From contig BCKQ01000002.1 in assembly GCA_001600695.1 (NCBI GenBank), forward strand, positions 62,001 through 126,000: a stretch of DNA of 64,000 bases. Direction: 5' to 3'. Below are positions 12,501 through 21,767 of this stretch, piece by piece. Numbering within the stretch: position 1 is the first letter of the stretch; each line of letters begins with the position of its first letter. The notes under the pieces were generated by a model, which made no database searches, had not been told where the DNA came from, and saw only the letters and a program-made list of their open reading frames with translations. This stretch comes from Ascoidea asiatica. Lineage: Eukaryota; Ascomycota; Saccharomycetes; Ascoideales; Ascoideaceae. A program made the translations under genes and the position numbers.

Positions 12501-12770
12501 TAAAGACAAAGATAAAACTTCATCAAAAGAACCTTTAAAAGAAGGATCTACAAAAGTTGCAGCATAGCCAATAAATTTAGATAATAATTCACATGGAGAA
12601 GAAGGTTCTTCTGGAGAAGCATAAGATTCTGTAGGAGCAGGTAATTTTTTTTGAAATTGTTCTTTTAATTGAGAAGTAGCAAAAAAAGCGCTTGTTGGAA
12701 CTAATAAAGTATATTCTAAAGCACCATGAGATATGATTAAAGGTCTCATTGTATGTTGTTGATGAGACAT
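6540..12770 (-). CDS. FAS1: Fatty acid synthase subunit beta
   Basis: 2,076 residues (S. cerevisiae Fas1 is 2,051), complete from the ATG at 12770. It is the beta chain of the cytosolic alpha6-beta6 type I fatty acid synthase, making C16/C18 acyl-CoA from acetyl-CoA, malonyl-CoA and NADPH. Domains in order: acetyltransferase with active-site GHSQG (Ser288); FMN-dependent enoyl reductase (about 600-900, with [17 protein letters not shown] and the glycine-rich [12 protein letters not shown]); hot-dog dehydratase (GDFNPIHVS near 1585, then HGMYTSA); and C-terminal malonyl/palmitoyl transferase with [10 protein letters not shown] (Ser1834). All catalytic blocks are intact. The acyl carrier, ketoreductase and ketosynthase functions must lie on a FAS2 gene outside this window. 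I found no clear inositol-responsive (CATGTG) element in the promoter. Confidence 0.98.
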   Translation of the reverse strand: MSHQQHTMRPLIISHGALEYTLLVPTSAFFATSQLKEQFQKKLPAPTESYASPEEPSSPCELLSKFIGYAATFVDPSFKGSFDEVLSLSLSEFNSSYLSNKDIHYLASISLKDEEYPTSIEKVKDMIKNYYSAKTIYEAQLQSQSSTLISSSKSSITPKSALLSSKSANIYAIFGGQGNTEDYFEELRDIYHIYSPLISDLISQFDITLKNLVSITKDSEKVYTQGLDIKSWLNNPEKTPDNDYLLSIPISCPIIGVIQICHFALTAKILEITPGQLRDSIKGATGHSQGLATAVAIAASSDWDSFIQNSLKAVSLLFFIGFRCLQVYPNTSLPPSVFSDSIENNEGRPSPMLSIRDLSLDEVESFVAKTNKHLPEENKMVISLINGARNIVVSGPPQSLCGLNLSLRKAKAAPGLDQARVPFSERKLKFSNRFLPITSPFHSPLLDPALDKIVADLSSNNIEFSQEALKIPVFDTFDGSDLRSFDGSLAKRIVMSITKLPVHWEKATTFKATHILDFGPGGLSGLGVLTHRNKDGTGVRIILAGTFDNANSDDEFGFKEEIFDRNTESIRWASNWFAEFKPKLVKTVSGKTFVDTKFSRLLGRPPLMIPGMTPSTVSPDFVASTINAGYHIELAGGGYFTAPMMTNALKKITDKIEPGCGIGINLIYVNPRMLQWGIPMIKELREKGFPIQSLTIGAGVPSLEVAGEYIETLGLTHLGLKPGSIDSISQCISIAKAYPDFPIVLQWTGGRGGGHHSFEDFHQPILQMYSKIRKQSNIILVAGSGFGSNEETYPYLTGEWSSKFNYPPMPFDGFLFGSRVMVAKECKTSPKVKELIASCAGVGDELWEQTYKKPTGGIVTVRSEMGEPIHKIATRGVLLWKEFDDKFFKLPKNKLLDALLEKKDYIIKRLNADFQKPWFGKNASGPCDILDMTYGELILRLIELMYVRSRNQWIDISLRNFAGKLIRRIEERFITTKTLSILQNFDQLSNPDFVYEKLISSYPAIETQLINQEDCDYFLLECQNPMQKPVPFVPVIDERLEVFFKKDSLWQSEDLEAVVDQDVQRTCILHGPVAAQYTVKVDEPVKEIMDGIHNGHIEKLIKDFYNDDASTIPVVEYFGGVSSPKDAETLSHVKVVKDSDEVTYNLSDRNLPSKKEWLDLLAGSKRSWLHAFISSNRIVQGIKFLPNPTHKLLAPSANIKISISNFSNPNKSTLNLYEPFKGKYKKTVEIKLKSDLKTISMNLIEHRTFDNKPEALELLYSFDRTDGFALIKEHIEGRNDRIKQFYWRLWFGAEEPQIELDVQSLITGDEVKITGQAISEFTHAIGNNCESYVERSGQETLAPMDFAIVVGWKAIMKAIFPKVIDGDLLKLVHLSNGYKMMPDATPLKLGDVVTTYAEIKAIINKPTGKQVRVVGIIMRDGEQVMEVTSEFFYRGEYNSFENTFEKKEETPIEIYFKSMKDVAVLRSKEWVHLLDPKLDLINQTLTFRCNTEVTFKSETLFSSVKTTGQVLLELPTKEIKSVGTIEYEASESYGNPVMDYLTRNGNTIEQPVLFDNTIPISSGEELNEKTPGSNDAYAAVSGDFNPIHVSRVFSEYANLPGTITHGMYTSAIVRALVETWAADNVASRVRAYSCNFVAMILPNSNLETSLDMVGMINGRKIIKIETKNAETGATVLIGEAEIEQPLSAYVFTGQGSQEQGMGMDLYSKSKVARDVWDRADRHFLNTYGFSILDIVKNNPNELTIHFGGAEGKKIKENYMTMMFETIGKNGELKSEKIFKTITKDTKSFTFKSPTGLLSATQFTQPALTLMEKASFEDLKTKGLVPQDCMFAGHSLGEYSALASLGDVMPIESLVEVVFYRGMTMQVAVPRDEKGRSNYGMIAVNPSRISKTFNDSALRFVVTHIAEQTKWLLEIVNYNVENQQYVAAGDLRGLDTLTNVLNVFKLQKIDIDKLLNTMSIEKVAEHLSEIVTEVAKKSSEKSQPIELERGFACIPLKGISVPFHSSYLRSGVKPFQRFLEKKVPKNAIKPANLVGKYIPNLTAKPFEITKEYFEEVYELTKSDKIRSIVDNWESYEA

Positions 12771-13760
12771 TACTTTTCCAAAAAAATAAAAAAGAAAGGT
12801 TAGTTAATTGAATTCAAGGAATGGTGATGGATAATTTGAAAGTTTTCCAAAAGAAATAAAAAACAGAATCTATAATCTTTTATATTCAACTTTATCCCTT
12901 AATTTTAGTCTTTTAATTTTAGTTTCTTAATTTTCAAATGTAAATAAACTACCCTTTGATTAAACGAGCGATTTCAGAATTTGAAAATTCTTTGATGAAG
13001 GAGTATTTTTTTATAAGATAATTTATTGATAGAAATGATTGATAACAGATAAGATTCAAAAATTCTTATTCATTGATAAAACTTGTAATTAAATTTCGAG
13101 ATTTTAATAAAGTTCAATCGATTGAAAATTATCGAATATTTTATGAGTGGGTGTGAAAAATAAATTGGATGGCAAAATTTGATTTGTTGAAAGGAAGCGA
13201 GTTAAAAAGAATGTTGAGTTGGGACAAGCAATTAATAATAGTAGGGCTGTAGATAAATTTAGGACGAGTAAACAGGGCCAAGCAGGACAAAGTTAAATTA
13301 AAGAAAAAAAAAAAAAGGTACTTACTGTAAAAGAATATTTGGAGTTGAGAATAATTTTTAGAAGTTATTGATGGTCACTTCTACTTTCAGGTTTTTTTAA
13401 AAAGACTTATAGAAAAACAAATAGCAAGTTGATATAATGAAATTCTTAAATTCTTCCCTTTTTGTATTCAAATGGACGAAAATTAGCAGCAGTGATATAT
13501 CCAATCTAGGTATTGTTGTTTAATCGTCGTACTTGAAAATTTGAATTATTGGAATAATGATGTTGGTCGAAAAAGAATATTGAATAATATAATAATCTAG
13601 TAATATAATATTAAAATACTAATAGAATTGAACTGTTATAATACTTTTATTGAATAGATTATACAGGTTTGGAATAGTTGATAATAATATCTTATTAAAA
13701 GATCTTAAAAAAAAAATGTTGAGAGAGAGAGAGAAGTTTAATGAAAAAGATAAATGAAGA

Positions 13761-13795
13761 AAAATAAAATAAAATAAAATAAAATAAAATAAAAT
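13761..13795. repeat. (AAAAT)7 microsatellite
   Basis: Seven perfect tandem AAAAT units, followed by further imperfect copies to about 13815. It is non-coding and lies between FAS1 and the Zn2Cys6 gene. Confidence 0.9.
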
Positions 13796-14284
13796 GAAAA
13801 AAATAAAATAAAATAGACCAAAGAAATGAATTAAAAGGAAATCAGAAGGAAGATATATGAATAAAAGAATGAAATTTTGGAGCACAATTCCACGTACTCG
13901 AATACAGTATCGATACCTTGTTAGCTGTACTGCTCTTTGAAGAAGAATCAAACGAATGAAATCAAACGAATGAAACCAAATAAAATCAAATACAGTAAGA
14001 ACTAGAGTACTAGTAATAGTACATCAATGTTACTGTACCGTATTAATGCAGAGCATAATTAATAAGGAAGCGAAGTTTTCAAAAAGAAAAGTTCTGAAAA
14101 AAGTTCTGAAAATATTTGAGAAATTGGAATTTAATTTTTGATGAATAAAATAATGTTAACGAGAAATTTCGATTTCAGTTCAAATTTTAGCACAACAGAG
14201 CAGATAGAGAGTAAAAAGCACCGATTGTGTACGAGCACCACCTTGAGCTTTTTCAACAATTCAAGCCTTTTGAGCTTTTCGAAT

Positions 14285-14337
14285 TCAGCGGGCCCATTAG
14301 TGAGTGCTCTCTGCGGCTAGTGCACCACTCCCGCTGA
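14285..14337. promoter_or_regulatory. Two-stem inverted-repeat element upstream of the Zn2Cys6 gene
   Basis: TCAGCGGG (14285-14292) is the exact reverse complement of CCCGCTGA (14330-14337). Inside, AGTGaGTGC (14299-14307) pairs with GCACCACT (14322-14329) with one bulged base. Together they form an interrupted hairpin of about 53 nt with an internal loop on the left side. CGG triplets, the usual half-site of Zn2Cys6 proteins, occur in both arms and once in the terminal loop. It lies about 580-630 bp upstream of the Zn2Cys6 ATG. Confidence 0.45.
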
Positions 14338-14913
14338 TAATAAATGAAAATTGTTGGGCTATATTTCAAACCAACCAAGCTACCATGAAAAAGATCCAGT
14401 GAGATCCTTACTTCTGGTCGGGAAAACCAGACGTATAAAACTGTGGAAAACTGTTATGTATTGAAACCAGTTTGGTGGGTCTCAAAGCTCCATATACTGC
14501 AATTAGAAGTTAAAAAACGCACATATAAGCGTCCGTGCTTTTGATGCAAGTCACCTGATCGAGGCTATAATCAAAAGATGGCCTGCATCTTACCGTCTTT
14601 GCAAACCAAAACATTGAGCCAAATATATCTTTATCTGTATCTTCATTATTTCAGTTTCTTCATTATGAAAAAAATACTTTGACAATATGAGAATATCGAT
14701 CGAAAGTTAATCAGAGCTTTTGCTATATTTTGATGATATATTTCATTACCATCAATAGTAACTTATAGAGCATCACATTATACTATTTCTAGATTCAAAG
14801 AGCAGATTTAGTATCATTTTTTACCAGACTAAGAGTGATTCATTTTCTTTTTTCCTATAGTATCTCAATATAAATTTTAAAAGCATTTATATTTGAAATC
14901 AAATCTGTAAGTT

Positions 14914-17900
14914 ATGCCCTATAAAACAATGACCAGCAATTCGAATTTATCTTTGTCAAATAATCAACTTTCAAATCGCCAAAATTCAAGTCTTATACCC
15001 ATAAACAATGATGATTCAATTACACCCTCCCAATCAATCGTAAATACTACAAGCCCATCAATAAATGCTACAAAAGCCACAAATACTCTAAATTCTGCAA
15101 ATTCCATAGATCTTTCACAACCCCCAAATCCCACAAATTCTACAAATTTCACAAATCTGAACAATATTAAAACTCCTACAGATCCTATAGAAAATTCGAA
15201 TTCATCAAATTCTTTAAAGCAAAGTTCCCTCAAGATTAAGTCAAAAAGTATAGTAAATCTAAAACCAAGGTCAAACAATCTGACAAATAATTTGCATTTA
15301 TCTCCATCTAACCCAAATAATTCAAGAACTTCAATTTTGATGCAAAATGATAATTCGCATACTTCTGATTTAACTCAATCAAATTTAATTCAAAACGATA
15401 ATTTAATTTCAAAAACAGCTTCTTTTTCAAAACCACCTTCAGTAGCAAATTCAATATCAAATTCGACTTCAAATTCATTATCTATATCATCTTCATTGCA
15501 TCCAAGAAAAGTTGCAACTAGAGCTTGTCTATCTTGTAGAGATAAAAAAATCAAATGTGATGGGGAAATTTTACTAAAGCAAACTTTTCTGCAATCTGAT
15601 AAGTCTATTACTTCTTCTCCAAATCCTCCTCCTTGTTCTAATTGTAGATTTCTGAGTACTCCATGTGTTTATGTTAAAAGTAAAAGAGGAGGTAAGAGAA
15701 AAAATCATAAAAAGCAAAAGGTTTCTCAACCTTCTAATTTTATTTCCTCAATTTCAAAAATCAATAGTAATAGTAATAGTAATAATAATAATATTAATCA
15801 TATTAAATCAAATAATAACCTTTCAAATATGAAAAGTTCAAATAATTCAAAGTTAATTGGTGTTCAAAATAAAAGCATTCAATCTAATGATACCCGAAGC
15901 ATCTTAAATGATCCAAACTCAATATCTAATTCAATTTCAACTCCAATTCCCCATTCAAACCTAAATTCCAATTCGAATCCTATCAATCAAAATCAACAGG
16001 TAAGTCTAACTCAAAATCGAGTTGTTTTAAATACCGGTTTTGATACAACAGCATCGGTTGTATCTGACCAGCCTTCAAACATTTTAAATCAATCATTTTC
16101 CCGTTCAACTGCCGAAGGTATAAATTTGACTCCTATTAATTCTTTACAATTACCAAATTCTTCTTCTCTTTTAAATCAAAATAGCTATTCTTCCAATATT
16201 AACCCTTCTAATGACCAGTATGGTGCTGGATTATCCACTGTTACTTCCCCAATATTTCGTTCTTCTTCCTTAACATCTCAAATTAATAGACCTTCTGCAA
16301 TGTCTACTATATCAAGTGAAGTGAGTAGTTCAGTATCAACAAACAATTCTTCCCAAATTTCTGCATTAGGTCAAAAAGTTCGAGAACTCGAAAGTCACAT
16401 TTATAATCAATCAAGTAATATCAATAGTAACTCTGAAAGAGATAGATTTCTTCCTCCTTTTTTCCCACCTCATCCTCCTCATATGGATTATAGAAGTCAT
16501 TTACCTCCTTTTCCTCGAGGCCCACCGCCACCACCACCTGCATTTGAGCCAATGTTTTTTCCCCATGGCCCTCCTCATCATCATCATCCTCCCCCTCATC
16601 ATCGTTTTCCTCCTCGTTATGATCATAGAATTTCAAACGAGGATGATTTACCTGTAAGATTACCTCCTATCGATCAAAATAGAAGGCATGGAAGTCATAG
16701 ACCACCTTTTATGAATAATTTTGAATATTTGGAACCTTATGATCATCATTCAAGGCAATCTCCTTCGAGAGAATCTTCTCCTCCACCTCCTTCATTACGT
16801 CTTTTACATCCTCAAGTATCACAACAGTCTAATAGTCCTCAAAATAATAATCCAAGGCTGCGATCAGATATCAATGATTCCGAGTATTCATCTTCGAGAA
16901 ATTCAAAAACAAATAATAGTACATATAAATTGAATGAAGAAAACAGAATGATTGTAGAAGATAATAGAGTAGTGTACAATAGAAAACATTCTTCTCCTTC
17001 TGATTCACAGTCAACTTCAAGTTTTATCCCTCAGCAGCAGCCACATGCCTATCAACACAAACGATCACACCGCCATCATTATCGTCATTATGACCCTAAT
17101 TATAACCCCAACTCTTCCAACTTTGTTACAGATCAACATGAAACTCAAAGTCAAAGTTCAGGGTTAAGCAAATCAACCAGCAAAATCGAATCACTACAAA
17201 AGGAAACTATTCCAAATTCTTCCCAGCCAGTTACTGGTTCTCATTTATCTTATGATAAATCCGATAATTCTTTAGATCATGATATGGCTGATATTTCTGA
17301 TCAGGAATCAATTCAGTCTACTTCTTCAAAGGCTAATTCTTTTCCAAATCCTCATATTATCACTGAAAAAGAACTTGATACTCCATTAGATATTTCAAGA
17401 AATGAAAATTTCACGGAAGATACAAAAATGAAGACATTAGAGCAAAAGAGTATACTGGAATTAAACGCCGTTTCTGAAGAGGAATTGAAATTGTTTAATT
17501 TGCCAAATTGGAAAACTGTATGCGTTCTAATAGATTTATATTATCGATATTTGCATCCTGCAAGACCTATTTTACCTCCAAAGGATAGATTTATGTCACA
17601 ATTGTCCATAAGGGAAAGTGCTTCTTTATTACATTCTATGTTTGCTTCAAGTTGTAGATATAGTAGCCCTTTAAATGTTGTGAATCCAGAAGAGAGACAT
17701 CCAAGATATTGGTATACATTGGCTGAAAAATATTGGAATCTTTTGTCTTCTGAATATTCTATCAAAGCACTTGCTATATTATCAGGTTCTTTGGTTCCTG
17801 AAAGTTATGTAACATCTGGGATGGATGGATCCGAGCGTGCAGCTTCAATAATCAACAGTACTGGAATATTACAATATTATTCTATGGTAACAGCGGCGGA

Positions 17901-19296
17901 TTTCAAAAAAATCGTGAAGGTTTCTTCTGCTAGGGACATTTGTGATAGGGAAGATATGATACGAACATTTTGGGGAATTTGGAAACTAAATGTATTTTTA
18001 AGGGCCAATAGTGGTTATCCTTATAAAGTTGATCACAGAAATTCTTTAGAATTTCCTAATGAACTACCTTTCCCATTAAGTGATAAATTCCATCAAGCTA
18101 ATTTATTCGCTCTAAGTAATTCTGTTGGTTGTTTAATTATTGACAAAAAAATTTATCCTCCTTTAGTGCGTTATAAGGACATTGAAGATAAGCTTAACTT
18201 TGCATTATGTGATGATGATTTCAATATAAAAGATGTTGATATAGCTGCTTCTCATTTAGTAATTGTTGCAGTAAAGACCTTATCTGATACTTTGGATCTT
18301 CTTGGTCAGGATAATTTAACCGAAGGAAATCTCATGCTTGTAGATTCAAGAATCAGAACCATAACTAAATTGACCCCTAAAGTTTATTCAATCCCACAAG
18401 AGAAAAAGAGACTATTGACAATAAATGCAACATTAATTCTTGTTTATTCCAATCTTTGGACAGCAACAATTCTTTCCCATTCATTATTTTGTTCTAATTT
18501 TTTGATAATGAGACCACCCCAAAATTCTAACAGAGATGGAATCAAAAGAATTGCATTTGTAGAAAAGCTTAAAAAAATGAATATTGCAAGAATTTCGTAT
18601 TTAAATGTTAAGAAATGTTCGATATCAGAGGTAAATTCATATGTTAAATGTCTTGAAGCAGCTAATGGAGTAACTAAAATAATTGAATTAGGTCAAGGAG
18701 TTTATGATGAAGCTAAATCATCAGAAGATATTTTGCCTGCAATAGTCGGACCAACAAGTTTAGAAGCAGCTATTGAATCTAGGTCAAAACTTGATATCAA
18801 AGAGGGCCATAATCCATGGTATTTAAATTTTTTTCCTAGACCCAAAAAAGTCGCTTCTGCATCAGCTCCACCATTTTCGCCAAATCCAGATGCTTGGCTT
18901 CAATATCCAATATTTTTTGGAGTACCCGTTTGCAATTCATTTGATATTTATATTTCAATTTATATTTTATCTAGATTTATAAAATTTGAAAAAGATTTCA
19001 ATCAAGATGGTATGGGAGAAAAGTTAACAAGAATGAAATTTTTAATTAGAAGAAATTATTTAAATGATGAACCGGATTTTGATAATGAAGAAATTGAATT
19101 TAGATTATTACATGTTGTTTCTGTTAGAAATGAAATTGTTCAAATATTAATTGATTATTCGGATAGTGCCAAAGTTTTAGAAAGATTAAGATTATTATCA
19201 AATTTTTTTAAATTTTATGGAAAATTTTGGACATTGGTTTGTGAAGTTCAAAAAGCTTATGATGAAGCAATTGAATATTTAAGAGAAACTTTATAG
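14914..19296 (+). CDS. Zn2Cys6 (fungal binuclear cluster) transcription factor
   Basis: 1,460 residues. After a Ser/Asn/Thr-rich N-terminus comes a binuclear zinc cluster, Cys205-X2-Cys208-X6-Cys215-X25-Cys241-X2-Cys244-X6-Cys251. Basic residues follow Cys208 (RDKKIK) and a KSKRGGKRK basic linker follows the cluster. The 25-residue gap between the third and fourth cysteines is unusually long; most family members have 5-12. Next come low-complexity Asn/Ser regions and a Pro/His-rich tract (about 509-575). A helical segment from about 855 to the C-terminus resembles the fungal-specific transcription factor middle homology region (HPARPILPPKDRFMSQLS, then LLHSMFASSCRYSSP). It is probably a nuclear DNA-binding regulator recognising CGG triplets. 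I cannot assign an orthologue or target genes. Confidence 0.88.
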   Translation: MPYKTMTSNSNLSLSNNQLSNRQNSSLIPINNDDSITPSQSIVNTTSPSINATKATNTLNSANSIDLSQPPNPTNSTNFTNLNNIKTPTDPIENSNSSNSLKQSSLKIKSKSIVNLKPRSNNLTNNLHLSPSNPNNSRTSILMQNDNSHTSDLTQSNLIQNDNLISKTASFSKPPSVANSISNSTSNSLSISSSLHPRKVATRACLSCRDKKIKCDGEILLKQTFLQSDKSITSSPNPPPCSNCRFLSTPCVYVKSKRGGKRKNHKKQKVSQPSNFISSISKINSNSNSNNNNINHIKSNNNLSNMKSSNNSKLIGVQNKSIQSNDTRSILNDPNSISNSISTPIPHSNLNSNSNPINQNQQVSLTQNRVVLNTGFDTTASVVSDQPSNILNQSFSRSTAEGINLTPINSLQLPNSSSLLNQNSYSSNINPSNDQYGAGLSTVTSPIFRSSSLTSQINRPSAMSTISSEVSSSVSTNNSSQISALGQKVRELESHIYNQSSNINSNSERDRFLPPFFPPHPPHMDYRSHLPPFPRGPPPPPPAFEPMFFPHGPPHHHHPPPHHRFPPRYDHRISNEDDLPVRLPPIDQNRRHGSHRPPFMNNFEYLEPYDHHSRQSPSRESSPPPPSLRLLHPQVSQQSNSPQNNNPRLRSDINDSEYSSSRNSKTNNSTYKLNEENRMIVEDNRVVYNRKHSSPSDSQSTSSFIPQQQPHAYQHKRSHRHHYRHYDPNYNPNSSNFVTDQHETQSQSSGLSKSTSKIESLQKETIPNSSQPVTGSHLSYDKSDNSLDHDMADISDQESIQSTSSKANSFPNPHIITEKELDTPLDISRNENFTEDTKMKTLEQKSILELNAVSEEELKLFNLPNWKTVCVLIDLYYRYLHPARPILPPKDRFMSQLSIRESASLLHSMFASSCRYSSPLNVVNPEERHPRYWYTLAEKYWNLLSSEYSIKALAILSGSLVPESYVTSGMDGSERAASIINSTGILQYYSMVTAADFKKIVKVSSARDICDREDMIRTFWGIWKLNVFLRANSGYPYKVDHRNSLEFPNELPFPLSDKFHQANLFALSNSVGCLIIDKKIYPPLVRYKDIEDKLNFALCDDDFNIKDVDIAASHLVIVAVKTLSDTLDLLGQDNLTEGNLMLVDSRIRTITKLTPKVYSIPQEKKRLLTINATLILVYSNLWTATILSHSLFCSNFLIMRPPQNSNRDGIKRIAFVEKLKKMNIARISYLNVKKCSISEVNSYVKCLEAANGVTKIIELGQGVYDEAKSSEDILPAIVGPTSLEAAIESRSKLDIKEGHNPWYLNFFPRPKKVASASAPPFSPNPDAWLQYPIFFGVPVCNSFDIYISIYILSRFIKFEKDFNQDGMGEKLTRMKFLIRRNYLNDEPDFDNEEIEFRLLHVVSVRNEIVQILIDYSDSAKVLERLRLLSNFFKFYGKFWTLVCEVQKAYDEAIEYLRETL

Positions 19297-19688
19297 CCTT
19301 ATTTAAAAAAAATTGTACAAAATTATGTAAAATATAGTGAAATGAAATAAATTTAATGTGTAGTATATGTATTTAAAGTTTAATTAAAGTTCTATTGTGA
19401 TCTATATAAATGTATAATAGTAAAATGATTAACAAATAAAATTATTAAACGAAAAAAGAAACCAAGCTTATAAATATTAGTTATCAGTTAGATAAGTTTA
19501 TTTTGATTGAGAAACGTTATTAAAAGAAATGAAATAGTGTATGTAAAGTAATGAGGATGATAAATGAAAGTTGACGAATTAGTGAGAAATAAAGCAAAAA
19601 AACAAGAACAATGATAAAAAAATATAGAATTAGTATGAAAAGATAGGATAAAGAGGATATACGTAAGAAAAATTCTAAATATGGCTAT

Positions 19689-19721
<33 letters not shown>

Positions 19722-19813
19722 TGCGATGTATTCAAATTGATTGAGATTTAATGAGGAATATTAGAATATAAAAGAAATAATTGAAATTGAACTTTAAATT
19801 ACGTATTTTACAA
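19297..19813. other. 3' intergenic region between convergent genes
   Basis: AT-rich trailer sequence between the Zn2Cys6 gene and membrane protein A. A short A-rich microsatellite lies around 19690-19720. No gene or structured element recognised. Confidence 0.5.
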
Positions 19814-20662
19814 TTATTTAATTCTTAAAGTTGATGGAATTGAGTTTGAATTATTAATTGAGAAATTATAAGAGGTTTTTCTTGAAGACTGTTCTAAAGG
19901 GATATTGAAATTAGTAAACAGAATTGAATTTCTTGGAGTTTCAAGTTCCGAATAAAAATCGGAAGATATACTATAATCATTATGATGAGATTTAACATTT
20001 GGAGTATTTGATAAAGAAGGAATTTCAGATAAGTTTGAATTATTAATGGTGTTACTATTATTACCATTATTACTATTATTAATATTATTGTTATTATTGT
20101 TATTATTATTATTGATGATATTAATTGGAGAGTTTAAAGTTGAAGAACCTTTTTCTAAATTATCATAAACATCATCATCAGATAACTCATTATTAAAGAT
20201 GAAATTTGAAGTTGCAAAAGGAGTTTTTAAAGCAGAAGTGTTATAAATTTTATTTTTTTTAATATTTTTTGAAATTTTAGATATTATTCTATTTGAAGAA
20301 ATTGAAGAATTTGAAGAATTCAGAAAAAAATTTAAAAAATTTAAATTAAACTTATATTTAAATTTAATAAAAAGTGATAAAGTTAAAATAGTGAAAAATG
20401 ACAATATAGAAATTATTGATAAAAGAGATATGGAATTAAAAAAACTTGATAAACTAGACTTATCATTGATTGAAGGATATAAAATATCGAGACCATTATT
20501 ATTATTTTCATAATATAAAAAATAATTAAAATAACCTAAACCATTTTCACTTGCAGGAGTAAATCCAGGAGAATAAGATGAAGGTAATACATTATCCAAA
20601 TCCTTTGTATCATAATAAGCATGTTCTTTAAGAAGAACAGGATCTAAAGGTAAGGGAATCAT
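19814..20662 (-). CDS. Single-pass membrane protein A, paralogue of the gene at 29753-30802
   Basis: 282 residues. The first 17 residues, MIPLPLDPVLLKEHAYY, match the paralogue at 29753 at all but three positions, and a second shared block, GLGYFNY, follows at about residues 41-47. One hydrophobic segment (about 75-99) is a probable transmembrane helix. The rest is Asn/Ser-rich and probably cytosolic or disordered, with a poly-Asn run around residues 183-210 encoded by a trinucleotide repeat. There is no cleavable signal peptide: the conserved motif starts at Met1, and the N-terminus carries Pro and acidic residues. I do not recognise the family. The shared N-terminus suggests a targeting or interaction motif. 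ISC1 lies upstream on the same strand. Confidence 0.8.
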   Translation of the reverse strand: MIPLPLDPVLLKEHAYYDTKDLDNVLPSSYSPGFTPASENGLGYFNYFLYYENNNNGLDILYPSINDKSSLSSFFNSISLLSIISILSFFTILTLSLFIKFKYKFNLNFLNFFLNSSNSSISSNRIISKISKNIKKNKIYNTSALKTPFATSNFIFNNELSDDDVYDNLEKGSSTLNSPINIINNNNNNNNNNINNSNNGNNSNTINNSNLSEIPSLSNTPNVKSHHNDYSISSDFYSELETPRNSILFTNFNIPLEQSSRKTSYNFSINNSNSIPSTLRIK

Positions 20663-20673
20663 AAATAATTAAA

Positions 20674-20711
20674 TTAATAAGGATATTAATAAGGATATTA
20701 ATAAGGATATG
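20674..20711. repeat. Short tandem repeat in the leader of membrane protein A
   Basis: Three copies of a 12-13 bp AT-rich unit containing AATAAGGATAT, ending about 12 bp upstream of the ATG on the coding strand. Confidence 0.75.
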
Positions 20712-21303
20712 TGATATAAATAAAATTGAAATAGAAATAGAAATAGTTATGGAAATAGTAATGGAAATAGAAGTGGAAATAGAAATTGAGATTGAAATAC
20801 AGATTAAGCCCCCAAAGTAGTTATCACTTGAGCACTTAGTAACGTTCTTTGAAAGAGGTATTAATGGATGATCTTTGACTGATTAATAAAAGAAATATAG
20901 AAATATAGAAATAGAGAAAGAAAGAATTAAAGAATTAAAGAAAAATAAATGAATAAGTAAATAAATCTATAATCAAAGAAAGGAGAAATTTAAACAAATA
21001 AATAAAAAAAGCAAAGAAGCTAAAATTGTTGTTGAAGAAGCAAATAAAACAGAAAACGAAAACAATCGAAAACTGTTTCATTGCCATTTCTGCCAACAGT
21101 GGCAGCAGAAGCTAAAAGCACCCGTGAGCTGCAGAAGAAGGCAGGACTGAGAGCAGCAACTGACCCGCAGAGCTGGTAGCCAAGGAAACATGTGCGGAAA
21201 CCGACGCGGATTCTAAGCAAACAAGGCGGAGCCGGCATGCTGCTGTTGAAAAGCTGCACTAGTGACGCAATATTCTTCTGACAGCTCGGGCAAAAATAGA
21301 AGT

Positions 21304-21313
21304 CGCGGATAAT
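21304..21313 (-). promoter_or_regulatory. ATTATCCGCG element shared with the paralogue promoter
   Basis: On the coding strand of membrane protein A this site reads ATTATCCGCG, about 640 bp upstream of its ATG. The identical 10-mer occurs at 28974-28983 in the same orientation, about 770 bp upstream of paralogue B. The core CGCGGAT resembles CGCG-type yeast promoter elements such as Rsc3/Rsc30 sites; the binding factor is inferred. Confidence 0.4.
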
Positions 21314-21767
21314 GAAACCGCCGCTGCGGATTTAACCGTGCAAATTCCACCGAAACAGGTCTGATGCTTATTGACTGCACATTCCGCATGCAAAATGCTG
21401 TTTCCGCCTTCACCTGCTCTTTGGCCATAGCTGACTTTAAAAATAGATAAAAAAGAGTGCTGACGTAATTGCTGACTGCTTCGGAGCTCATTTTTTAACC
21501 TTTATTTGTTTTGATATTATAATTATTTATTAAAAGTATTTCAATGATAAGAATACTCATTGTGCTTCAGTTGAATAGCATAGCAAAAATATGATTAAAT
21601 GATGTAAAAAAAAATGATAAAAGTGAGAAAAAAGAATTTGAGAAAAAAGGGGTTGTTATCAAAATTAGTACTGAGAAAAAAACTTGAGAAGAAATGAATT
21701 AAATTTATGCATAATTGGTTTATTTTTATTTTTATTTTTACTTTTACTTTTACTATTGTTTTTTTTT

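Larger units (their letters stand above)
12771..14913. promoter_or_regulatory. Long divergent intergenic region between FAS1 and the Zn2Cys6 gene
   Basis: 2.1 kb without a credible gene. The FAS1-proximal half is AT-rich. A pentanucleotide (AAAAT)n microsatellite lies at 13761-13795, and an ORF across it is only a repeat artefact. At about 13946-13985 a 14 bp unit (AATCAAACGAATGA) occurs twice in tandem with a degenerate third copy. From about 14280 to 14620 the sequence is GC-richer and holds the structured element at 14285-14337 and a small TCTGGT/ACCAGA hairpin at 14413-14431. The length and complexity suggest strong regulation of one or both flanking genes. Confidence 0.5.
20663..21767. 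promoter_or_regulatory. Upstream region of membrane protein A, GC-rich with CGCGGAT motifs
   Basis: Next to the ATG is a tandem 12-13 bp repeat (ATTAATAAGGAT-like, three copies, about 20674-20711), then a GAAATA-rich stretch (about 20731-20800). From about 21050 to 21480 the DNA is clearly GC-rich. It contains CGCGGAT at 21205-21211 and 21304-21310, TGCGGAT at 21325-21331, and several other GCGGA/TCCGC cores. A CTGCCA/TGGCAG mini-hairpin lies at about 21090-21105. Overlapping ORFs here on the minus strand look like composition artefacts. Sequence near 21500-21767 is the ISC1 3' region. Confidence 0.5.

Noticed and set aside
13619..13951. 110-codon ORF rich in Phe, Ile, Leu and Tyr on the minus strand
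   Set aside because: It is produced by the (AAAAT)n microsatellite and flanking A-rich DNA.
21020..21491. Two overlapping minus-strand ORFs (79 and 92 codons)
   Set aside because: GC-rich promoter sequence; cysteine-rich random-looking translations, overlapping frames, no family match.
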